From: Fidelibacterota bacterium REDSEA-S14_B6
GTDB lineage: Bacteria; Fidelibacterota; Marinisomatia; Marinisomatales; S15-B10
Length of the DNA stretch: 7,387 nt
Direction: 5' to 3'
Assembly (NCBI GenBank): GCA_001626655.1
Contig: LUOC01000213.1
Location: 1-7,387 of the forward strand
The notes beneath the pieces were generated by a model. The model saw only the letters and a program-made list of their open reading frames with translations. It was not told where the DNA came from and made no database searches. Numbering within the stretch: position 1 is the stretch's first letter; each line of letters opens with the position of its first letter. This document shows, piece by piece, positions 1 through 6,422 of the stretch. Made by a program: the position numbers and the translations under genes.

Positions 1-1
1 G

Positions 2-262
2 ATCAAGGCCGGCGACACCTCCGAGAAGTTCCTGAACCGCTACGCCAAGGCGTGGCACAAGATCGGCGGGAAGAATCACGAGCGGTTCTACTCCATCAAA
101 GAGACCGTCAGCAAACTTACCGATGAAGAGCTCGACTCCATCGCCGGCGCCGTCGCGAAGATCCCGCCTGAGGAGCGGTCTATCGCCAAGGTCTTCCGAA
201 AAGCGGTCTTCAAAAAACCGTCCCTTGTGATGGACGTCATGAAGGTGTTCGCGGGCGTTTGA
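2..262 (+). CDS. C-terminal end of a probable geranylgeranyl reductase family FAD-dependent oxidoreductase (partial)
   Basis: The frame is open from the window edge to a TGA at 260-262 and encodes the last 86 residues of a longer protein. The visible part contains a FLNRYAKAWH segment, then LTDEELDSIAGAV, and a basic, hydrophobic end (VFRKAVFKKPSLVMDVMKVF). This resembles the tail of geranylgeranyl reductase family flavoproteins, in which an RYE-x-W helix is followed by an LSDEE-type helix and a KRP-x-LL tail. Such enzymes use FAD and a reduced donor to saturate polyprenyl chains or act as related quinone or lipid reductases. The FAD-binding Rossmann motifs lie outside the window, so the family call rests only on tail similarity recalled by eye. 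The stop codon shares one base with the dinG ATG, so the two genes are probably translationally coupled. The substrate cannot be deduced. Confidence 0.5.
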   Translation: MKAGDTSEKFLNRYAKAWHKIGGKNHERFYSIKETVSKLTDEELDSIAGAVAKIPPEERSIAKVFRKAVFKKPSLVMDVMKVFAGV

Positions 263-3075
263 TGGAGCTCGCGGATCTCCTCCGAAGACTAGACCTCCAC
301 ACCTTTATCGCCTTCGATTTCGAGACTACCGGTCTCGATCCTTCCGTCGATAAGATTACCGAGTTCGCCGCGGTGAAGTTCGTGGATGGGCAGGCGGCCG
401 ACTCGTTCCAGACGCTTGTCAATCCGGAACAGCTCATCCCTATCAATGTGGTTCGGAAGACCGGAATTACAGATGAAATGGTCAAAGGCGAACCGAGGGC
501 CGATGAGATTGCCGAAAGCGTTTTCGATTTCGTTCAGGATTTCCCTATCGTCGCCCACAATCTTCCGTTCGACCTCGCCTTCCTCTCTAACCTGAAACAG
601 ACCCATCTTGAAGGTGATGTTGAGAACGAGGGCTACGACACCGTTCCGTTGGCTCAGGCGCTGCTCTTTTTTCTCCCGAACCATCAACTTGGAACGATAG
701 CGGAATATCTGGGAATTGCCAGCGACAACACGCATCGGGCCCTGGCCGACACAGAGATTCTCGGCGCACTTTTTCTGGAGTTGATCCGAGAAGCGGCCTC
801 ATATCCGCTGACCGTTGTCCAGCGAATTGTCTCTGTTTCTGAGGGAAGGCGCTTCCACAACAGGCCACTATTTGAGAAACTTTCCATAGAGCTCGCCAAG
901 AGCGGCAACGCTAAGGAAGGGTTGATGGAAAGCGAGATTGATAAATCGCTCCCCTCGCCGATCTTCAGTCACGAAGGGGGTAACAGATCACCGGACTTCT
1001 CTCCCGAATCTTTCTTCGGAGACGGCGGACCGCTTGAGAAAGTCGTCGGCGAAGGGTACGAAACTCGGGAAAGCCAGATTCGCTACGGCCAACTGGTGAG
1101 GGAAACAATGGCCGAAGGCGCTGTCGGACTGCTGGAAGCGGGCACCGGTCTGGGGAAATCTCTGGCGTATCTCTTGGCGTCGCTGGAAAAAGCTCTCTCC
1201 AGTGACGGAGAGCCGGTGGTCATTTCCTGTCACACAAGACCGCTCCAAGATCAGCTATTCCAGCAAGAGATCCCCAAACTGGCGGCGGCGCTGGACGTCT
1301 CATTTTCGGCGACTGTAATGAAAGGGCGCCAGAATTATGTCTGCAAAACGAGGGTCAATCAGGTGATAACCGACGCGAGGAGTCTGCTCTCCGAACATGA
1401 AGTTCAGTCCATGATAGTCATCATCATCTGGCTCCAGTGGACACGTTCGGGAGATTTCGAGGAATGCACCGGTTTTCTGAAACGGCGACCGTTCCGTCTC
1501 CGGGGGATGATCCAGAGCGATCCCGGCTACTGCACAGTGCGCCACTGTAAATCAACAGGCGGCTGTTTTCTGGGCCCCCTCCGCTTTGCCACGCAGGATG
1601 CCGATATTGTGGTGGTCAATCATTCATTCCTACTCTACGAACTTGAGAACCAGAACGCCCTGCCGTCTCTCCGTACTCTCGTTCTGGACGAAGCACACAA
1701 CCTTGTCAGGGCCGGATACAATCACTTTCGTGTATCGCTGAGTGAAAGAATGATCTCAGATCAGCTCACACCGCTCACAAGAACTTCCGGCCGTGGCAAA
1801 AAGCTCAAGCAGGTGATGGACACGCTGTCGGCGGTCGTCCCTGATTTGGGCAGACAGTTCACAGTCGTTCAGGACGCCGTTACACTATTGCTTTCATCGA
1901 CAGCTCGCTTTTTTGAGAAGCTGACGAAGGAGGGGAGTAAGCAGTACTCGACACGGTCGCTCTACCGGGAAACGAATCGTGTGCGGGACCTTAGCAGTCA
2001 TTATGATCACGCCCGCGATGAACTTAAGAGTGTGAGAGAGACTTTCGTCCGTGCCGTCAACGCCATAACGAGACTGGAGTCGATCATCTCTGAAGTGCCT
2101 GACGAACTGAGCCAAGATGAAATTGGGGCAACCATCAACCGAATGGGTGAGCAGCTTCAGGGGCTGGCGCTTGCTCTCGAGAGGCTCACCAGTGACCAGA
2201 GTGAGGAGTGGGTCTATTGGGAGACAGGCGCATACGTCAGGGACGAGCTCGAATTGACCCTGAGCGCTGTCCCCTTAGACGTTGGGCCGGACCTCCGCAA
2301 GACGGTGTTTGAGACAGCGGAATCGGTCGTTGCCACGTCCGCAACGCTGTCCATAGAATCGGAGTTCGGCTATTTCCTCCGACGCTTTGGACTCGATTCG
2401 TTTGAGGAGAAGTCCGTCCATTTGAAGACTTTCCCCAGTCCGTTCTTCTACGAAGATCAGTGCAGTTATTATCAGTGGGCCGGCGATACAGCCCCTGGAG
2501 ATGCCCCGTTCGTTCCAATTATCTGCAAGGCGGTAGACGCCCTTTTCACCAAATATGGAAAACGGATGCTTGTCTTGTTCACAAGCCGCGCAATGCTGAA
2601 GGAGTGCTACGACAGGTTGATGATGAGTGAACTGCACTCTCGGGCGCCGATCCTCGCTCAACTTTCGGACGGGTCCCGCCCTGCTCTCATCAAACAGTTC
2701 AGAAGGACAGAGAACGGCATCCTGCTCGGCACGAGTTCATTCTGGGAAGGGATTGATCTGCCCGGCGATCTTCTTGAAATCCTGATGATTACCAGAATCC
2801 CATTCGATGTGCCAACCGATCCCGTTATTCAAGCGTATAATGAAAAAATGGAGGAGGGGGGGGGAAATCCGTTCATGGATCATTCTGTGCCGGCGGCGGC
2901 CATTCGGCTGCGGCAGGGCTTCGGGCGGCTGATCCGGAGCGTTAATGATGAGGGAATCTTCATCAATCTTGATAACAGGGTGACGGCGAAGCGGTATGGA
3001 CACGTGTTCCAATCCATCATTCCCGTCCGGATGAAAACATTCAGCGCCCCCGAGCGGTTGCTTGATTCGCTGTAG
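262..3075 (+). CDS. dinG: DinG-type 3'-5' exonuclease / Fe-S superfamily 2 DNA helicase fusion
   Basis: This 937-residue protein should act on damaged or structured DNA in the cytoplasm as an ATP-dependent helicase with a fused DnaQ-like exonuclease. Residues about 12-180 form the exonuclease. The DEDDh residues are visible as D19 and E21 (FDFETTG), D104 in AHNLPFDLAFL, and H158 with D163 in HRALADTE. The helicase follows, with Walker A GTGLGKS (K299) and DEAH at 476-479. The C-terminal motifs are ATSATLS near 691, SSFWEGIDLPG near 826, and QGFGRLIR near 885. Cysteines 361, 424, 429 and 435 reproduce the C...C-x4-C-x5-C spacing of the E. coli DinG iron-sulfur cluster. Length matches the roughly 930-residue Bacillus-type DinG fusion. 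ATG 262 overlaps the upstream TGA by one base. An in-frame TTG at 259 is possible but less likely. No good ribosome binding site precedes it, which suggests coupling. A G9 run lies at 2856-2864. Confidence 0.93.
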   Translation: MELADLLRRLDLHTFIAFDFETTGLDPSVDKITEFAAVKFVDGQAADSFQTLVNPEQLIPINVVRKTGITDEMVKGEPRADEIAESVFDFVQDFPIVAHNLPFDLAFLSNLKQTHLEGDVENEGYDTVPLAQALLFFLPNHQLGTIAEYLGIASDNTHRALADTEILGALFLELIREAASYPLTVVQRIVSVSEGRRFHNRPLFEKLSIELAKSGNAKEGLMESEIDKSLPSPIFSHEGGNRSPDFSPESFFGDGGPLEKVVGEGYETRESQIRYGQLVRETMAEGAVGLLEAGTGLGKSLAYLLASLEKALSSDGEPVVISCHTRPLQDQLFQQEIPKLAAALDVSFSATVMKGRQNYVCKTRVNQVITDARSLLSEHEVQSMIVIIIWLQWTRSGDFEECTGFLKRRPFRLRGMIQSDPGYCTVRHCKSTGGCFLGPLRFATQDADIVVVNHSFLLYELENQNALPSLRTLVLDEAHNLVRAGYNHFRVSLSERMISDQLTPLTRTSGRGKKLKQVMDTLSAVVPDLGRQFTVVQDAVTLLLSSTARFFEKLTKEGSKQYSTRSLYRETNRVRDLSSHYDHARDELKSVRETFVRAVNAITRLESIISEVPDELSQDEIGATINRMGEQLQGLALALERLTSDQSEEWVYWETGAYVRDELELTLSAVPLDVGPDLRKTVFETAESVVATSATLSIESEFGYFLRRFGLDSFEEKSVHLKTFPSPFFYEDQCSYYQWAGDTAPGDAPFVPIICKAVDALFTKYGKRMLVLFTSRAMLKECYDRLMMSELHSRAPILAQLSDGSRPALIKQFRRTENGILLGTSSFWEGIDLPGDLLEILMITRIPFDVPTDPVIQAYNEKMEEGGGNPFMDHSVPAAAIRLRQGFGRLIRSVNDEGIFINLDNRVTAKRYGHVFQSIIPVRMKTFSAPERLLDSL

Positions 3076-3093
3076 CGCCTCTTACTAAATTGG
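3062..3093 (+). promoter_or_regulatory. possible Bacteroidetes-type promoter of hutH
   Basis: TTG at 3062-3064 is followed after 21 bases by TAAATTGG at 3086-3093. The latter matches five of the six fixed positions of the Bacteroidetes -7 box TAnnTTTG. Transcription would start close to the hutH ATG at 3101. The match is imperfect and lies partly inside the end of dinG, so hutH might instead be transcribed with dinG. It is listed because the same architecture is much clearer at rpsT and crp. Confidence 0.25.
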
Positions 3094-3100
3094 CCGGGAC

Positions 3101-4624
3101 ATGATTACCCTTTCAGGACAGAATATTATTACAATCAGTGACCTTCAACCGTTGTATGACGGCCTCACAAAGATTAAAGTAACGCGTGAGGTAAAGGCGT
3201 CAATTGTCAAATCCAGAAAGATATTGGAGAAAAAGATTTCGTCAGGAGAAACCATTTATGGCGTCAACACCGGTTTCGGCGCACTGAGTCAGCACAAGAT
3301 AGATGAGAAAGATCAGGAACAGCTCCAGCTAAATCTGGTGCGGAGCCATTGTGCCGGCGTCGGACGAAAGTTTGATGAGGGGACCACCCGATCGATCATG
3401 TTCCTGAAAATCCTCAACTTTTCACTCGGGTACAGTGGAGTACGGTGGGAAGTGGTGTCGCTTCTGAGGGACTGCCTCAACAACGATATTCTTCCAGTGA
3501 TCCCCTCTCAGGGATCTGTGGGCGCCAGCGGGGACCTCGCGCCACTCTCCCATTTGGCGCTGGCCCTGATTGGAGAAAGCCGTGTCACGTTCCGTGGACG
3601 TGAATGTGCTTCATCGAAAGCTCTGAAGGAATCCGGTCTTACACCTCTCAAGCTTCAGGCGAAGGAAGGCCTCGCCCTCATTAACGGTACGCAGGTTTCC
3701 TCAGCTCTGGCAGTTGAAGGTCTCCTCCGAATGGAGAATCTTCTGAAGACGGCGGATCTCATTGCAGCGGTATCCGTAGAGGCGACGCTCAGTTCTCGGA
3801 ACGTCTTCAAACCAGCCGTCCACCGCCTCAAGAAACATCCAGGACAGATCGATGCCGCAGCCAATGTGTGGAACGCACTCCGGAAAAGCGAGATTGTGAA
3901 ATCCCACGAAAGGTGCGAGAGGGTTCAGGATCCCTACAGTTCGCGGTGCATTCCTCAGGTCCACGGCGCTTGCCGGGAGACCTGGAAGTCGGTGAAGAGA
4001 ATTGTGGAGAATGAGATCAACAGTGTTAGCGACAACCCTCTCGTAATCTCGGAGTCGATCGGCATTCTCAACTCCGGGCATTTCCATGCAGAAGCGGTAG
4101 GACAAGCGTCAGACACACTGGCCATCGCCGCGGCGGAAATCGGCGGCATATCGGAGCGACGAGTCTACAGGATGATGAAAGGTGATGATGTCAGTGCGCC
4201 TCCCTTTCTGGCAGGCAATCCGGGACTCGAATCGGGGTATATGATGGCGCAGATAACAGCGGCGGCCCTCGTGTCCGAGAATAAGGGCCTCGCTTTCCCA
4301 GCTTCCGTCGATTCCATCACTACCGAAAATGGGCAGGAGGATTTCGTTTCCATGGCGCCCATCGCTGGTCGCAAACTTCTTCGGATGATTGGAAACCTTG
4401 AGAAGATTCTTGCCATCGAACTCCTCGCGGCATTGCACCTGCTGGACCTACGCCGACCACTCCAGCCAGCGCCCGTTACAAAAGTGATGCGTGACGAGGT
4501 ACGTCGAGTGATCCCATTCAAAAAGAGCGATCGCACTCTTGCGCCTGAGATTGAGCGCGCTGTTGAATTGATTCGAAGCAGGAAGCTGCTTTCGTCAGTA
4601 AATTCGACGATACGGTTAAGGTAA
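3101..4624 (+). CDS. hutH: histidine ammonia-lyase (histidase)
   Basis: Histidine ammonia-lyase removes ammonia from L-histidine to give trans-urocanate, the first step of histidine degradation. The 507-residue length is normal. The MIO cofactor triad Ala142-Ser143-Gly144 sits in GSVGASGDLAPLSH at the canonical positions. Other active-site residues match Pseudomonas histidase: Tyr53 in YGVNTGFG, His83, Asn195 in LINGTQ, Tyr279 and Arg282 in QDPYSSRC, and Glu413 in GQEDFVSM. The Ser82-His83 pair favours histidine over phenylalanine or tyrosine as substrate. Some usually conserved spots differ: SGHFHAE where GGNFHGE is common, QVHGA for QVMGA, and TENGQEDF for TSANQEDH. No hutU, hutI or hutG is visible nearby. 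It starts 25 bases after dinG without a clear Shine-Dalgarno sequence and ends one base before guaB. A related MIO lyase with another substrate is a less likely alternative. Confidence 0.92.
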   Translation: MITLSGQNIITISDLQPLYDGLTKIKVTREVKASIVKSRKILEKKISSGETIYGVNTGFGALSQHKIDEKDQEQLQLNLVRSHCAGVGRKFDEGTTRSIMFLKILNFSLGYSGVRWEVVSLLRDCLNNDILPVIPSQGSVGASGDLAPLSHLALALIGESRVTFRGRECASSKALKESGLTPLKLQAKEGLALINGTQVSSALAVEGLLRMENLLKTADLIAAVSVEATLSSRNVFKPAVHRLKKHPGQIDAAANVWNALRKSEIVKSHERCERVQDPYSSRCIPQVHGACRETWKSVKRIVENEINSVSDNPLVISESIGILNSGHFHAEAVGQASDTLAIAAAEIGGISERRVYRMMKGDDVSAPPFLAGNPGLESGYMMAQITAAALVSENKGLAFPASVDSITTENGQEDFVSMAPIAGRKLLRMIGNLEKILAIELLAALHLLDLRRPLQPAPVTKVMRDEVRRVIPFKKSDRTLAPEIERAVELIRSRKLLSSVNSTIRLR

Positions 4625-4625
4625 A

Positions 4626-6020
4626 ATGGCCACAAGACAGAAGATCAAGCGGGCTTACACATTCGACGATGTGCTCCTCGTGCCGCAGCACTCGAAGGTG
4701 CTTCCGAGGGAGGTCGATCTTTCCACACGGCTGACGAAGTCCATCACGCTCAACATTCCAATTCTCAGCGCCGCCATGGATACAGTTACGGAGAGCGAGA
4801 TGGCCATCGCGCTGGCGAGAGAAGGAGGCATCGGCGTCATTCACAAGAATATGTCCATCGACCGGCAGGTGAAGGAGGCGACGAAGGTGAAGCGGGCGGA
4901 AAGCGGCATTATCCTTGATCCGGTCACTATCTCTCCCGAAAAGACGATCAGAGACGCCATCGCCGTGATGAAGCATCACGAAATTTCGGGACTGCCCGTT
5001 CTGGATGGTGCGGGGAAGATCCTCGGTATTCTCACAGAGCGCGATATCCGCTTCGAATCCAAACTCGATCAGTCGGTAGCGGACGTGATGACGAAAGACT
5101 TGATCACAGCAAAACAGGGCACCACTCTCTCGAAGGCGAAGGAGATCCTTCAAAAGAACAGGATCGAGAAGCTGCTGATCGTCAACAGGAGCGGCAAGCT
5201 CGCAGGTATGGTGACAGTCCGGGACATTTTGATGAAGGAGCGCTTTCCCACTGCGTCACTGGACAGTCACGGTCGTCTGCTCGTCGCCGCTGCAGTGGGC
5301 GCTTCCGATGATCTGAGCGAGCGGGCCGGGGCGCTGGTCAACGCTGGGTTGGACGTTGTTGTCCTCGATTCGGCTCATGGCCATTCTCAAGGTGTGCTCG
5401 ATGCTGTGAGCAAATTGAAGTCAAAACATTCGGATATACCCGTGATTGCCGGCAACGTCGCCACCGCCAGCGGAACGAAGGCGCTCATCGATGCGGGTGC
5501 TGACGCAGTTAAGATTGGGATTGGCGCCGGCGCCAGCTGCACCACCCGTATCGTCAGCGGCATTGGTGTCCCCCAGTTTACCGCTGTAGTGGATGCCGTC
5601 GACGCCGCTGCCAAGAGTGACACTCCGGTGATCTCGGACGGCGGCATACGTTTCTCCGGTGATATGGCCAAGGTTCTTCACGACGGACGTCAGTACAAGT
5701 CCTTCCGGGGGATGGGATCACTCGGACCCATGCGCGAAGGGAGCGCCGATCGATATTTTCAGGAAGGGGAGTCGGGGATCAAACTTGTTCCCGAAGGTGT
5801 GGAAGGGCTCGTTCCCTACCGGGGTAGCCTCAGCTCAGTAATTTATCAGCTTGTCGGTGGACTGAGAGCAAGTATGGGCTACTGCGGCGCCAAAGATATC
5901 GCTTCCTTCAAGGAGGGCGACAAGTTCATAGAAATCTCCTCGGCGTCCTACGCAGAAGGGCATCCTCACGACTTGAAGATCGTGAAGGACGCGCCCAACT
6001 ATCAGCAGAAGGAAAACTAA
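4626..6020 (+). CDS. guaB: IMP dehydrogenase family protein with an internal 25-residue deletion
   Basis: IMP dehydrogenase oxidises IMP to XMP with NAD+, the committed step to GMP. The 464 residues show the N-terminal barrel start (YTFDDVLLVP; SAAMDTVTE), two CBS domains (about 95-145 and 155-205), then DSAHGH, GNVAT, catalytic Cys305, SDGGIRFSGD (337-346), the flap with Arg376-Tyr377 and the C-terminal SYAEGHPHD. Two things are odd. SGDMAKVL (to residue 351) runs directly into HDGRQYKSFRGMGS. The roughly 25 residues normally between these, including the MLGS segment that binds the IMP phosphate, are absent. The usual length is about 488, so the loss accounts for the shortness. The loop before Cys305 also reads GAGASC rather than GPGSIC, replacing the phosphate-binding serine. 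The reading frame is otherwise intact. It starts one base after hutH, with AAGG about 4 bases upstream of ATG, suggesting one transcript. Family membership is certain, but normal activity is doubtful unless the gap is a sequence error. Confidence 0.9.
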   Translation: MATRQKIKRAYTFDDVLLVPQHSKVLPREVDLSTRLTKSITLNIPILSAAMDTVTESEMAIALAREGGIGVIHKNMSIDRQVKEATKVKRAESGIILDPVTISPEKTIRDAIAVMKHHEISGLPVLDGAGKILGILTERDIRFESKLDQSVADVMTKDLITAKQGTTLSKAKEILQKNRIEKLLIVNRSGKLAGMVTVRDILMKERFPTASLDSHGRLLVAAAVGASDDLSERAGALVNAGLDVVVLDSAHGHSQGVLDAVSKLKSKHSDIPVIAGNVATASGTKALIDAGADAVKIGIGAGASCTTRIVSGIGVPQFTAVVDAVDAAAKSDTPVISDGGIRFSGDMAKVLHDGRQYKSFRGMGSLGPMREGSADRYFQEGESGIKLVPEGVEGLVPYRGSLSSVIYQLVGGLRASMGYCGAKDIASFKEGDKFIEISSASYAEGHPHDLKIVKDAPNYQQKEN

Positions 6021-6035
6021 GCGCTAAAGACGCTT
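6014..6035 (-). terminator. weak candidate terminator of rpsT
   Basis: Read on the - strand just after the rpsT stop, AAGCG and CGCTT (6031-6035 and 6019-6023) can form a five-pair stem around a seven-base loop. AG and a short T4 stretch (6013-6016 complement) follow. On the + strand the same hairpin covers the guaB stop but has no T run. The stem is short, so support is modest. It would separate two convergent genes only 16 bases apart. Confidence 0.3.
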
Positions 6036-6036
6036 C

Positions 6037-6294
6037 TCAGGAGAGGGAGTTGACGTGGTTCGTCAGCGCCGACTTCCGTCTTGCAGCAGTGTTCTTGTGA
6101 AGAATCTTTTTTGATTCAAGGCTGTCAATAACGGAAACGGCTTCACGGCAGAGCATTTCGGCTTCTGCCTTATCAGTAGAGGCCATCACTTTTCTGACGG
6201 CCGATCTCATTTTCGATTTGTAATGCTGGTTTCGATCGTAGTTAGCGGCCTGCTGTCTCTGACGTTTCTTAACCGACTTTGTCCTGGTACTCAT
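6037..6294 (-). CDS. rpsT: small ribosomal subunit protein S20
   Basis: S20 is a primary 16S rRNA-binding protein of the 30S subunit. The 85 residues are close to the usual 87. The protein is highly basic at its N terminus (TRTKSVKKRQRQQ), then has the NYDRNQHYKSKMRSAVRKV helix, and ends with the typical ILHKNTAARRKSALTNHVN segment that contacts rRNA. The start at 6294 is preceded by an AGAGG Shine-Dalgarno-like sequence with about five bases between it and the ATG, the best such site in the window. An A/T-rich leader precedes it. The gene is transcribed toward guaB and diverges from the CRP-type regulator. A clear promoter lies about 45-75 bases upstream. S20 genes commonly stand alone, as here. 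Confidence 0.96.
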   Translation of the reverse strand: MSTRTKSVKKRQRQQAANYDRNQHYKSKMRSAVRKVMASTDKAEAEMLCREAVSVIDSLESKKILHKNTAARRKSALTNHVNSLS

Positions 6295-6323
6295 TCTATC
6301 CTCTTTAAGATAATTTTTTGTCC

Positions 6324-6340
6324 TTGCGGGACGGCCGCAA
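6324..6340. repeat. perfect 6-bp inverted repeat at the rpsT transcription start
   Basis: TTGCGG (6324-6329) and CCGCAA (6335-6340) are perfect inverted copies around a 5-base spacer. The outer arm overlaps the last bases of the rpsT -7 box, so the repeat straddles the predicted start of transcription. This placement suits a repressor operator. A short leader hairpin is possible only if transcription begins further upstream. It is not a terminator, because no T run follows on either strand. Confidence 0.45.
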
Positions 6341-6369
6341 ATTTATAAGCGGCATCCTGAACAACAAAA
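6338..6369 (-). promoter_or_regulatory. Bacteroidetes-type promoter of rpsT
   Basis: Read on the - strand, TTTTG (complement of 6365-6369) is followed after exactly 19 bases by TAAATTTG (complement of 6338-6345). That is a full match to the TAnnTTTG -7 box and the -33 TTG box described for Bacteroidetes primary sigma factors. Transcription should begin a few bases past 6338, giving a leader of roughly 40 bases before the rpsT ATG. The position upstream of a strongly expressed ribosomal gene supports the call. Confidence 0.6.
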
Positions 6370-6386
6370 CTTTAGTCTGGAAACTG

Positions 6387-6418
6387 TTTTGAATTTCTTG
6401 AATAGGACATTACTTTTT
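6387..6418 (+). promoter_or_regulatory. Bacteroidetes-type promoter of the CRP-like regulator gene
   Basis: TTTTG at 6387-6391 is followed after 19 bases by TACTTTTT at 6411-6418, which differs from TAnnTTTG only in the last base. The architecture and spacing are the same as for the divergent rpsT promoter. The expected transcription start falls at or within a few bases of the ATG at 6423, so the messenger may be leaderless. Two TTGAAT copies nine bases apart (6389-6394 and 6398-6403) overlap the -33 region and could be a binding site or chance. Confidence 0.5.
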
Positions 6419-6422
6419 AGAG

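Noticed and set aside
259..261. TTG at 259 as the dinG start
   Set aside because: It lies directly before an ATG and inside the upstream stop region. The ATG at 262, overlapping the TGA by one base, is the more usual coupled start.
3076..3100. Terminator between dinG and hutH
   Set aside because: No inverted repeat with a following T run is visible in the 25-base gap.
4518..5153. Long antisense open frame (211 codons) opposite hutH/guaB
   Set aside because: It crosses two well-supported genes on the other strand, has low-complexity residue use and no recognisable family, so it is a shadow frame.
5421..5681. guaB as a frameshifted pseudogene
   Set aside because: The + strand frame is continuous through the deletion point and the C-terminal family motifs follow in the same frame. 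The gap is in frame, with no frameshift or stop.
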